In this document: piece by piece, positions 1-5,406 of the stretch
How the letters are laid out: the number at the start of each line of letters is the position of its first letter
Position numbering within the stretch: the stretch's first letter is position 1
Origin: Candidatus Bathyarchaeota archaeon
Lineage (GTDB): Archaea; Thermoproteota; Bathyarchaeia; TCS64
Direction of reading: 5' to 3'
Assembly: GCA_030691555.1 (NCBI GenBank)
Contig: JAUYEB010000094.1
Coordinates: 1-7,395 of the forward strand
DNA: 7,395 nt
Program-made: the position numbers and the translations under genes
Notes under the pieces: generated by a model
Database searches by the model: none
What the model saw: only the letters and a program-made list of their open reading frames with translations
What the model was told of the DNA's origin: nothing

Positions 1-65
1 GGGCAGCTGTCCTCGTGGAGGGTGTATGAGCCGCACTTGACGCATTTCCTGAGGAGCCAGACCAT
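1..65 (-). CDS. nop10: Nop10, H/ACA ribonucleoprotein subunit (3' end outside window)
   Basis: Nop10 is a small zinc-ribbon protein of the archaeal H/ACA guide RNP, where it binds the pseudouridine synthase Cbf5 and helps place the RNA substrate. The minus strand from the ATG at 65-63 encodes 21 residues beginning MVWLLRKCVKCGSYTLHED. This is the typical Nop10 N-terminus, with the first CxxC of the zinc ribbon at residues 8 and 11. The rest of this roughly 55-60 residue family runs off the left edge. The start lies 11 nt after the aIF2-alpha stop, and Nop10 following aIF2-alpha is a well-known archaeal gene order. No strong Shine-Dalgarno is seen in the short gap, so translation probably depends on coupling to the upstream gene. 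Identification rests on the motif and context and is firm despite the short fragment. Confidence 0.9.
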   Translation of the reverse strand, partial: MVWLLRKCVKCGSYTLHEDSC

Positions 66-76
66 GGCCGTTCCAC

Positions 77-868
77 CTAGTCCCTCTTGAAGGCGATGGC
101 GCCCTCGTGGCTCGACCAGTCCTTCTCGGCCTGCTTCACGATCCGGTCGAGGGCGAGCTCCGCCTTCTTGTAGTCCTCCGATGTGACCTCGACCCTATAC
201 TTCGGTGCCCCGAGGGTGTAGATGTTGACCGTGGACTCGGTGTCCTCGCCCAGGTCCTTGACGCCCCTGAACAGGTCCTTTATCTCCTCGACGCCCCTGC
301 TGCCCATCGCGGTGACCTCGAAGACGCCCTGTATGGTCACTCCCTTGACCACGATCTTCTCCTTGGCGATCGCGGCGAGGGCGTCGGCGGTCTTGGCCTT
401 TATGCCCGCGTCGGTGAATATCTTGGCGCCCTTCTTGGCGGCCTGCTCGAGGGCGTCGTAGAGGATGATCTGGGCCTCGTTGAGCCCGGGGATTATCTCG
501 TCGTAGAGGTCCTCCGGCGTGACCTTTAGCTCGGTGGCCGCCTGCTTGAGTAGGGTCTCCGCCTTGCGGGTCTTCTTCCACTGCTCTATCTTCTTCCTGC
601 GGTCGTCCTTGTTGACCCTGCGGAGGCTGAGGTCGACCTGGCCCTTCGAGGGGTCTACCCTTAGGACCTGGAGTACGACCTTCTGGTTCTCCCTGACGTG
701 GTTGCGGATGTTTCTGACCCAGCGGGAGCTGATCTCCGAGATGTGGAGGAGTGCTTCCTTGTTGTTGTACTCGTCTAGGGCGACGTATGCGCCGTATGAC
801 TCGATGCGGCTGACGGTCGCTACGACCATCTCGCCTGTTTCCGGCCACTCGGCGTGCCCCAGACTCAT
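77..868 (-). CDS. Translation initiation factor aIF2, alpha subunit
   Basis: This is the alpha subunit of the heterotrimeric factor aIF2, which delivers initiator Met-tRNA to the small ribosomal subunit. The protein has 263 residues, normal for the archaeal family. Residues 11-84 are an S1-type OB fold with the conserved LLHISEISSRWVRNIR stretch (about 41-56), the region equivalent to the phosphorylated loop of eukaryotic eIF2-alpha. Residues 85-170 are a helical domain, and residues 173-255 form the C-terminal alpha/beta domain that contacts the gamma subunit. The ATG at 868 is chosen because GGTGA (882-878), matching the archaeal anti-SD, sits 8 nt upstream and because SLGHAEWPETGE is a plausible N-terminus. 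The frame is open further upstream to an ATG at 961, but that would only add residues antagonistic to S27e. A GTG at 880 (GTGA overlap with the S27e stop) is a weaker alternative. Confidence 0.96.
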   Translation of the reverse strand: MSLGHAEWPETGEMVVATVSRIESYGAYVALDEYNNKEALLHISEISSRWVRNIRNHVRENQKVVLQVLRVDPSKGQVDLSLRRVNKDDRRKKIEQWKKTRKAETLLKQAATELKVTPEDLYDEIIPGLNEAQIILYDALEQAAKKGAKIFTDAGIKAKTADALAAIAKEKIVVKGVTIQGVFEVTAMGSRGVEEIKDLFRGVKDLGEDTESTVNIYTLGAPKYRVEVTSEDYKKAELALDRIVKQAEKDWSSHEGAIAFKRD

Positions 869-876
869 GGGCTTGG

Positions 877-1074
877 TCACCCTAGAACTGCCATGACGGA
901 GCCGTTGATCTCGGCCTTGCCGCCGGTTGGCCTCGCGATGACCTCGCCGCATGTGCGGCACTTTATCTCGTGGGTCGCGTGGCTGAATACGATCTGCTCA
1001 GACTCGCAGCTGAGGCATTTTACCCTCAGGAACCTCGAGGAGGGCCTGGGGATTAGGTTGTCCCACTCCGCCAT
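877..1074 (-). CDS. Small-subunit ribosomal protein S27e
   Basis: S27e is a zinc-ribbon protein of the archaeal/eukaryotic 30S/40S subunit. The 65-residue product is of the usual archaeal length and has the four-cysteine pattern CLSC (Cys20, Cys23) and CRTC (Cys39, Cys42), followed by GEVIARPTGGKAEI, typical of the family. Its ATG lies 1 nt after the L44e stop (TAA-G-ATG). A GGAG within the end of L44e serves as a probable Shine-Dalgarno, so translation is likely coupled. The L44e-S27e-aIF2-alpha-Nop10 order is conserved in many Archaea and supports the call. Confidence 0.96.
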   Translation of the reverse strand: MAEWDNLIPRPSSRFLRVKCLSCESEQIVFSHATHEIKCRTCGEVIARPTGGKAEINGSVMAVLG

Positions 1075-1075
1075 C

Positions 1076-1351
1076 TTACTCCAACTCCGCCTTCTTGAGC
1101 CTCAGTCCCTCGCGCATCAGGCTGTGCTTGCACTCCTTGCACTGGAGCAGTAGTGTGGTCTTCTTGGTGACCTTTGCCTGGTTGTGTTGCATGGGGAACT
1201 TTTGGCCTCCGTAGCCCTGCTTGCGCTGAGCCTGGTCGCGCTCGCCCTTCCGGGCACCGCGGCGCTTCCCGGCCTTGTAGAAGGCGACGGTGAACTCGGT
1301 GTGAGTCTTGCACTTGGGGCAGAAAGTCCTGATTATCTTTGGAACTTTCAT
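1076..1351 (-). CDS. Large-subunit ribosomal protein L44e
   Basis: L44e (eL42) is a zinc-binding protein near the E site of the archaeal/eukaryotic large ribosomal subunit. The 91-residue protein begins MKVPKIIRTFCPKCKTHTEF and has zinc ligands Cys11/Cys14 and Cys71/Cys74. The very basic central segment contains the conserved GYGGQKFP element (residues 46-53). The ATG overlaps the GINS stop codon as ATGA, and GTGGAG lies about 9 nt upstream. Nothing unusual is seen in length or motifs. Confidence 0.96.
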   Translation of the reverse strand: MKVPKIIRTFCPKCKTHTEFTVAFYKAGKRRGARKGERDQAQRKQGYGGQKFPMQHNQAKVTKKTTLLLQCKECKHSLMREGLRLKKAELE

Positions 1352-1965
1352 GGCTCTGTCTCCACTAGCTTGGCTATGCCCTTCCTTATTAGGTTATCCG
1401 CATTCTGCGCGGGGAGGGATGCGACATCCTCGGCCTTGAATGGGCCGTATGTCTTCATGTCGACGCCCATTATAGCGGGGAGCGGCTGGGTCAGGCGCAC
1501 TACCTTGAAGCCCTTATCGGTCATGTCGCGGGGTTGGGGGGGTTGGCTCGGGGGAATCGGTGGTGGCGTGACCACGGGGGGCGCCTCGACGGCGGGCTCC
1601 CTGGTCTGCAGCGCCTGTTTGAGGCCCTGCGTGTGTGTCGCGAGTAGGCGACGCATCTCAACCTGGAGTCTCTTCTCCTCAGCGGTGAGGTTTAGGGGCT
1701 CCATGGGCGCCCCGTTGAGCTCGGATGTGACGAGCTTCGTGAGCCGGAGGTGGTTGATGTCTTGGAGCATCTTCTCCGCGTGCTCCCGCTCCTTCTCGAT
1801 GAGCTTTCCCCTGACGGATGTCTTTTCGGCGGCGCGGTTCTGCTCCCGGAGCTGGGTGATGTAGCCCGCCATGGCCTGGTGGAACCCCTCCGGGAGGGGC
1901 TGTATGTCTGGCCTCTGCCTCTCACGCCTCCAGGCATCGTACAGGGTCCTGTATGACTCCGTCAT
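1348..1965 (-). CDS. DNA replication complex GINS subunit, Gins51/Gins15 type
   Basis: GINS is part of the CMG replicative helicase, where it joins MCM and Cdc45/GAN and also contacts primase. The 205-residue protein has a long charged, largely helical N-terminal domain (about residues 1-122), a proline-rich linker (about 124-147) and a small C-terminal beta-type domain (about 152-203, including YGPFKAEDVASLPAQNAD). A helical domain followed by a small beta domain is the order of the Sld5/Psf1-like class, called Gins51 or Gins15 in Archaea. Sequence conservation is low in this family, so the call leans on domain order and on position: it overlaps the priS stop by ATGA and the L44e start by ATGA. 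In Sulfolobus a Gins15 gene also adjoins priS. The linker is unusually Pro-rich (VVTPPPIPPSQPPQP). Confidence 0.85.
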   Translation of the reverse strand: MTESYRTLYDAWRRERQRPDIQPLPEGFHQAMAGYITQLREQNRAAEKTSVRGKLIEKEREHAEKMLQDINHLRLTKLVTSELNGAPMEPLNLTAEEKRLQVEMRRLLATHTQGLKQALQTREPAVEAPPVVTPPPIPPSQPPQPRDMTDKGFKVVRLTQPLPAIMGVDMKTYGPFKAEDVASLPAQNADNLIRKGIAKLVETEP

Positions 1966-3215
1966 GGCTCGATTCTTGCTCCTTTTTTACAGAGTAGGAA
2001 CATGGCCACCGCCATGGGGACCACGATGGTCTCCTGGCTGTAGGGGCCGTACTCCGCGTCGCCGATCCTAACCTTCGGGGCGTGGCGGACATATATCTTC
2101 GCCTCCCCGCCCCTGAACGCTATTGCGCTTGTCAACGGATCGTAGTCCGGCAGCGATTCGAGTTGGATCGTCTGGACCTGCCAGCCGGTCTTGCCGTGGA
2201 GGGTGTTTGGGAGGCGTATGAGGCGGTGGATGTCGGTAGTGACCACGGTGTCTATGTCGGCGGCCTGCTCCTTGACGGCGATCTCCATTATCCGCCCGAG
2301 ATCGGTCATCAGCCGCTCCTCGTCGCCGACCCCGACGGCCTTCAGGAACATGCTGGGGTGGCCCTCCTCGAGTATGGTTAGAGCCTTCTCCTTCTCGTTG
2401 ACCAGTAGGCTGGTGATCTTCCTGCCCAGTTTCAGGTCCTTCACGGTCTGGGTGTCGGCGGAGGCTATGTAGTCGTATAGGGCCCTGCCGGCCCTGCCTC
2501 TCCACCCCCCGTCGGCGAGGGTCGATCTGCCCCCCTTGGCGCGTGGGTTGAAGCCCAGGTACTCGGGCTTGAGGCCCGTGCCAAGCATGTAGTCTACCAC
2601 CTCCCTGCGCCCCGACTGGTCGAGGCCCCTTATGCGCTTGCTCCTGACGTGGACGTGGTAGCCGCGGTTGCCCGAGAAGTTGACCACGAGTTCGTTGGCG
2701 GGGCTGAACCCGAAGTCCTGTATGAGTATGTCGAGGAGTTTCTGGGTCTCGTGCTTCGCGGCCTGTAGGCAGTGCTCGCAGAGCCACGACTCCTCCTCGA
2801 AGGCGGCCTTGCCGCACGCGCATATCTCCGGGGGCTTACCGGTGCCCTCGGCTCCGCAATTCCGGCATTTCCACTTATCGTGCTCGTGCTGACAGGGGAG
2901 GTCGAAGTGGTCAGCGTCTATGTCGAAGACGAGGTCGGCCCCGGTCCAGCCCTTCCCCGCCATGTCGGCGTCGGGGCGCTGGTAGTAGCTGGAGCTGTGG
3001 TAGCTGTGGGCGGGGCTGCTCTCGGATAGGTAGCGTCGGAAGGCGCCCTCGTCTGGGAAGCCTATGTGGCGGAACATCGCCTTGCCGCCGAACTGGAGGA
3101 AGGCGAACTCGCGTTGTTTGATCTCGGTTGGCGCCGGGATGCTCCGGGCGTTTCCCTGGTACCACCTATGGAACTGGTCCGCTACGAACCTCGGGCTCCC
3201 CCAGTCCTGCTCCAT
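1962..3215 (-). CDS. priS: DNA primase small (catalytic) subunit PriS
   Basis: PriS is the catalytic subunit of the archaeo-eukaryotic primase and synthesises RNA/DNA primers with PriL. The 417-residue protein shows the family motifs in order: VFDIDADH with catalytic Asp98 and Asp100; SGNRGYHVHV (181-190), the nucleotide-binding SGxRGxHxHV motif; and DIHRLIRLPNTLHGKTG (328-344), carrying the third acidic residue (probably Asp328) and basic triphosphate-binding residues. Between the first two motifs is an extended Cys/His-rich insert: Cys108, His110, His112, Cys117, Cys120, Cys132, Cys134, Cys146, Cys149 and His155. This is more than one zinc ion needs, suggesting an enlarged zinc knuckle. The gene overlaps gins51 by 4 nt. 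Upstream there is a 53-nt gap to the small zinc-finger ORF, with a TATA-like element, so priS may also have its own promoter. All catalytic residues appear intact. Confidence 0.97.
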   Translation of the reverse strand: MEQDWGSPRFVADQFHRWYQGNARSIPAPTEIKQREFAFLQFGGKAMFRHIGFPDEGAFRRYLSESSPAHSYHSSSYYQRPDADMAGKGWTGADLVFDIDADHFDLPCQHEHDKWKCRNCGAEGTGKPPEICACGKAAFEEESWLCEHCLQAAKHETQKLLDILIQDFGFSPANELVVNFSGNRGYHVHVRSKRIRGLDQSGRREVVDYMLGTGLKPEYLGFNPRAKGGRSTLADGGWRGRAGRALYDYIASADTQTVKDLKLGRKITSLLVNEKEKALTILEEGHPSMFLKAVGVGDEERLMTDLGRIMEIAVKEQAADIDTVVTTDIHRLIRLPNTLHGKTGWQVQTIQLESLPDYDPLTSAIAFRGGEAKIYVRHAPKVRIGDAEYGPYSQETIVVPMAVAMFLLCKKGARIEP

Positions 3216-3245
3216 AGGCGCTCAGTATGAGTTGTCCGTCGTCGT

Positions 3246-3253
3246 CTTAAAAC
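3246..3253 (-). promoter_or_regulatory. priS: Candidate TATA box for priS
   Basis: The minus strand reads GTTTTAAG here. Its centre lies about 26 nt before a point 8 nt upstream of the priS ATG, the geometry expected of an archaeal TATA box with a very short leader. It sits in the only gap of more than 50 nt between priL and nop10. The call is by spacing and composition alone. Confidence 0.4.
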
Positions 3254-3268
3254 TGGTTTGGCTAGACT

Positions 3269-3394
3269 CTACTTGCTGAGGCTGCTGTGGGGGCACTTGC
3301 CGCAGAGCTGGGGGTTGAATCGCACGACGTTGTTGTAGTGTTTGCAGAAGTGGAGCCCCGTGTTTCTGATCTTGTCCTTGACGGTTTCCGCCAA
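3269..3394 (-). CDS. Small zinc-finger-like protein between priL and priS (41 aa, unrecognised)
   Basis: This short reading frame starts at a TTG at 3394-3392, 10 nt after the priL stop, and ends with TAG at 3271-3269. It encodes 41 residues. The N-terminal half is charged (AETVKDKIRNTGLHF). The C-terminal half has Cys17, His19, Cys31, Cys34 and His36, a CxH-x11-CxxCxH pattern that could bind one zinc ion. About 90% of its codons end in G or C, as in the surrounding primase genes, and the other two frames here read as low-complexity Pro/Ser/Thr/Arg sequence. These points argue for real coding. I do not recognise the family. No good Shine-Dalgarno precedes the TTG, so translation would probably depend on reinitiation after priL. 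It could instead be a C-terminal extension of PriL displaced by one frame, joined through the Pro-rich PriL tail. No function is assigned. Confidence 0.6.
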   Translation of the reverse strand: MAETVKDKIRNTGLHFCKHYNNVVRFNPQLCGKCPHSSLSK

Positions 3395-3404
3395 GCCTGT
3401 TCTT

Positions 3405-4484
3405 CTATTGGCTCGGCTTCGGGGTATTTGAGGGTTGAGCCTGCGGCTGGGGCCTCTGGTAGGCCAGTCGGCGCGCCTTTATGCGGTAGTAGCTGAGTGG
3501 GTGCTTCACTCGTTCGCAGATGTCGTCCTTGTTGCGGCAGATGCCGTGGGTGCGAAGGGTGTCGCACAGCGGGGGGGTGTACTTGGTGCGGTTTCCCCGG
3601 ACGCCGGCTATGTGCTCCACCTGATACTGTGTCATCGCCGGGTCGAAGTCGCTCACGCTCGTGTAGAGGTCGACGAGGCGGTCGAGGGGCATCCCGACGG
3701 TGACCAGGAAGCTCGTGAGGGCGAAGCGCTCCATGTGGCTCGCGCGTCTGCCGGCGAGCAGCCCCTCCATGCAGTACCGGATGCAGGGCGGGAATGCCTC
3801 GTTGATGACCTCGGATGGAAGGTCCTCGCCCCCAAGGCGGGTGCGGTTCTCCTCGAAGACCTTGGAGACCCGATTCAAGCGCTCCTGCAGGGGCTCGGGG
3901 AGGTTGATCTTGACCTGCTTACTCACCCGCTCCTTGATCAGGGTCTCGACCTCCCCCTGAATGAGCCGGGCGACCTCGCGCTGAGTGAGGAGGACGTAAC
4001 CATTCTTGACTATGCGGTTCACGAGCTTCCACTTGTCCTCGTGGAAGGAGCCGGAGGAGTGGAGGTAGTCGCCGAAGTGGAGCTGGAAGTCGTGCAGGAC
4101 GCCGTCGTAGCGCTCCCCCGAGTCCTTCAGGTCCCAGCCGAAGTCGTCCCTAGCAATCTGGGCGAGCTTGTCGCGCTCCTCCTCTTGGAGGAGGAAGTAT
4201 ACGCGGACGGCCTCGGCGAGGGCGTAGCGTCGGCTGAGGAACTGCTCGCCCTTTACGGTGACGAACATGGCCGCAACGGGGAAGCTGAGGAGTTCCGTCA
4301 TGTAGTCGTCGAGTCGATCGTCGATGGCGCCGTCCTCGATGGCCTGTATGATCCGTTCCGCCGCGCGGTCGAGGACCTTCGAGTAGCTTGGGTCGGCGAG
4401 GTCGTCGAGCTGGAGGTTCAGGGCGTCCACTAGCTTCACCGCCTCCCTGAGGAACGGGTACTTGGCCGCCTCCCTCTCAAGCAT
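3405..4484 (-). CDS. priL: DNA primase large subunit PriL
   Basis: PriL is the regulatory subunit of archaeo-eukaryotic primase. It binds PriS through its helical N-terminal domain and carries a C-terminal [4Fe-4S] domain needed for primer initiation. The 359-residue product has the expected four cluster cysteines: Cys234 in PPCI, Cys307 and Cys316 in CDTLRTHGIC, and Cys323 in CERVKHPLSYY. The HPLSYY sequence is a family hallmark. The protein ends in a Pro/Gln-rich tail (about residues 344-359) after the iron-sulfur domain. The ATG at 4484 is fixed by an in-frame TGA 15 nt upstream, with only CTG, AAG and GAC between. GAGGG lies about 9 nt before it. It is the first gene of the replication/translation operon, separated from vapC by 163 nt. 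Confidence 0.96.
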   Translation of the reverse strand: MLEREAAKYPFLREAVKLVDALNLQLDDLADPSYSKVLDRAAERIIQAIEDGAIDDRLDDYMTELLSFPVAAMFVTVKGEQFLSRRYALAEAVRVYFLLQEEERDKLAQIARDDFGWDLKDSGERYDGVLHDFQLHFGDYLHSSGSFHEDKWKLVNRIVKNGYVLLTQREVARLIQGEVETLIKERVSKQVKINLPEPLQERLNRVSKVFEENRTRLGGEDLPSEVINEAFPPCIRYCMEGLLAGRRASHMERFALTSFLVTVGMPLDRLVDLYTSVSDFDPAMTQYQVEHIAGVRGNRTKYTPPLCDTLRTHGICRNKDDICERVKHPLSYYRIKARRLAYQRPQPQAQPSNTPKPSQ

Positions 4485-4513
4485 GTCCTTCAGCCCTCAT
4501 TGTGCCCCGGCTG

Positions 4514-4540
4514 AAAAAAGGCTTCCCCCGAGGCGCCTCG
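4514..4540 (-). terminator. Palindrome plus T6, candidate vapBC terminator
   Basis: Downstream of vapC on the minus strand is a perfect 12-base palindrome, CGAGGCGCCTCG (4540-4529), then 9 bases and a T6 run (4519-4514). Archaeal termination relies mainly on U-tracts, so this may end the vapBC transcript before priL. The palindrome could equally be a protein-binding site in front of priL, because a perfect palindrome with no loop makes a poor hairpin. Confidence 0.35.
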
Positions 4541-4554
4541 TGGTGGTTAGGTAG

Positions 4555-4561
4555 GTTTAAT
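4555..4561 (-). promoter_or_regulatory. Weak candidate TATA box for the priL operon
   Basis: The minus strand reads ATTAAAC in an otherwise GC-rich gap. Usual archaeal spacing would put the transcription start near 4531, giving a leader of about 47 nt that contains the T6 tract. It is the most TATA-like element between vapC and priL but is not strong. Confidence 0.25.
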
Positions 4562-4647
4562 GTCGATGCACGGATAGCGTTCCCCGCCATTTCCACCGGT
4601 GGGCTTGATTACGCTCACGTTGCTGCAAGATCGGGTGCTCAGCGGCT

Positions 4648-5076
4648 CTATCGGATCACACTGGCCAGTCCCTGGAAGTGGGAGTCGAAGCTGGCTATCG
4701 TCTCTGACTTCCTAGCGGACATCGCGGCGAGGCTTGTGCAGTCTGTGAAGCTGAGCCCCGCGGCTCCGAGTCTCTGGAACAGGGACCACGCAGAGTTGAA
4801 GGTGTGTTCATCGACGCGCACCATCTCTATAAACCTCTTATCGACGAGGTTCAGGATCATCTCACCTAGTCGAGTAGCGTTTTCGAGCCTCTTGGTCCTG
4901 ACGAGCGCCGTCGTCACGGCCTCGTCGAAGACGTAATCGGATGTGAACACGTGGCCGTGGTCGCCGCTTGTGACATCCTTTATGATCTCGATGGCGCGGT
5001 CATGGTCGACGTCCCTCGTGTTGTGGACGGCTACGAATAGGCTGGTGTCGATGAAGACGCCTCGACCGCGCCTCAT
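4648..5076 (-). CDS. vapC: VapC-type PIN-domain ribonuclease toxin
   Basis: VapC toxins are Mg-dependent PIN-domain endoribonucleases that cleave tRNA or rRNA when not held by their VapB antitoxin. The 142-residue protein has the four acidic residues of the PIN active site in the right places: Asp10 in FIDTS, Glu52 in the YVFDEAVT helix, Asp112 in SFTDCTS and Asp131 in ASFDSHF. It is therefore probably active. Its ATG overlaps the vapB stop as ATGA, and GAGG lies 6 nt upstream within vapB, the classic coupled arrangement. Its targets cannot be read from the sequence. PIN proteins also occur in RNA processing, but the antitoxin partner makes the toxin call good. Confidence 0.9.
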   Translation of the reverse strand: MRRGRGVFIDTSLFVAVHNTRDVDHDRAIEIIKDVTSGDHGHVFTSDYVFDEAVTTALVRTKRLENATRLGEMILNLVDKRFIEMVRVDEHTFNSAWSLFQRLGAAGLSFTDCTSLAAMSARKSETIASFDSHFQGLASVIR

Positions 5077-5366
5077 GGTTTGCCTCGTCCCCGTGTGGCG
5101 TAGAGGTGCTCATCGATCTCGTCAGCCCGGGTCTCTACCCCCCAGTCTGTTGAGAGTCGGAGCAGACTCTCCAGTTCATCCCCTTCAGGTGGAGCTTCAC
5201 CCGTCGTCCTCTCCAACAGCTCTTCCTCGTGGTCGAGGGACACGCGGATAAGGGCGTCTATGAGGTCGTTTAGGGATATCTTCTTGCCCTTGGTCAAGGT
5301 GATCTTGGCTTGGATACGGTCAAGCAACTCCTTGGAAGCCTCGCTGACCTTTATCGAGGTAGCCAC
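5073..5366 (-). CDS. vapB: VapB-like antitoxin
   Basis: This is the antitoxin partner of the downstream PIN toxin. The 97-residue protein has a short N-terminal strand (TSIKVSEAS) followed by two helices (about 11-26 and 31-51, with KKISLNDLIDALIRVSL), consistent with a ribbon-helix-helix or similar DNA-binding fold. An acidic, probably flexible C-terminal half would wrap the toxin. The start is GTG at 5366; an in-frame TAG at 5387-5385 excludes a distant start. A TATA-like element about 27 nt upstream implies a leaderless mRNA beginning at or near the GTG. Codon third positions are more mixed than in the primase genes, suggesting acquisition by transfer. The family assignment rests on context and helix pattern rather than a diagnostic motif. 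Confidence 0.8.
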   Translation of the reverse strand: MATSIKVSEASKELLDRIQAKITLTKGKKISLNDLIDALIRVSLDHEEELLERTTGEAPPEGDELESLLRLSTDWGVETRADEIDEHLYATRGRGKP

Positions 5367-5374
5367 GATTAAAG

Positions 5375-5406
5375 GTAGAATTTTCTACTAATTATACTTT
5401 TCTACT
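5375..5406 (-). promoter_or_regulatory. vapBC promoter and likely VapB operator
   Basis: This AT-rich stretch holds a TATA-like GTATAATTA on the minus strand (5397-5389), centred about 27 nt before the vapB GTG. Just downstream is a perfect inverted repeat, GTAGAA-2 nt-TTCTAC (5375-5388). A third half-site, TTCTAC (5400-5405), lies on the other side of the TATA box within a repeated TTTTCTACT (5381-5389 and 5398-5406, 17 nt apart). Half-sites flanking the TATA box fit autorepression by the VapB-VapC complex. The outermost half-site overlaps the last codons of the deacetylase gene. Confidence 0.6.

Noticed and set aside
869..961. N-terminal extension of aIF2-alpha to the ATG at 961
   Set aside because: It would overlap S27e by about 85 nt, its sequence is Arg-rich noise, and GGTGA is correctly placed for the ATG at 868.
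3262..3567. Minus-strand frame of 101 codons spanning the priL end
   Set aside because: It overlaps PriL's iron-sulfur domain in another frame and reads as low-complexity Pro/Ser/Thr/Arg sequence; the neighbouring 41-codon frame fits coding far better.
3435..4433. Long plus-strand frame of 332 codons opposite priL
   Set aside because: It is a mirror of a GC-rich gene: rich in Val, Glu, Leu and Gly with no motif, while PriL on the other strand is unambiguous.
4541..4647. tRNA or small RNA gene between vapC and priL
   Set aside because: No T-loop consensus (GGTTCRANNCC) or cloverleaf-like stems were found; only short palindromes are present.
4502..4936. Plus-strand frame of 144 codons
   Set aside because: Most of it is antisense to vapC, whose active-site residues are clear, and its sequence shows no recognisable motif.
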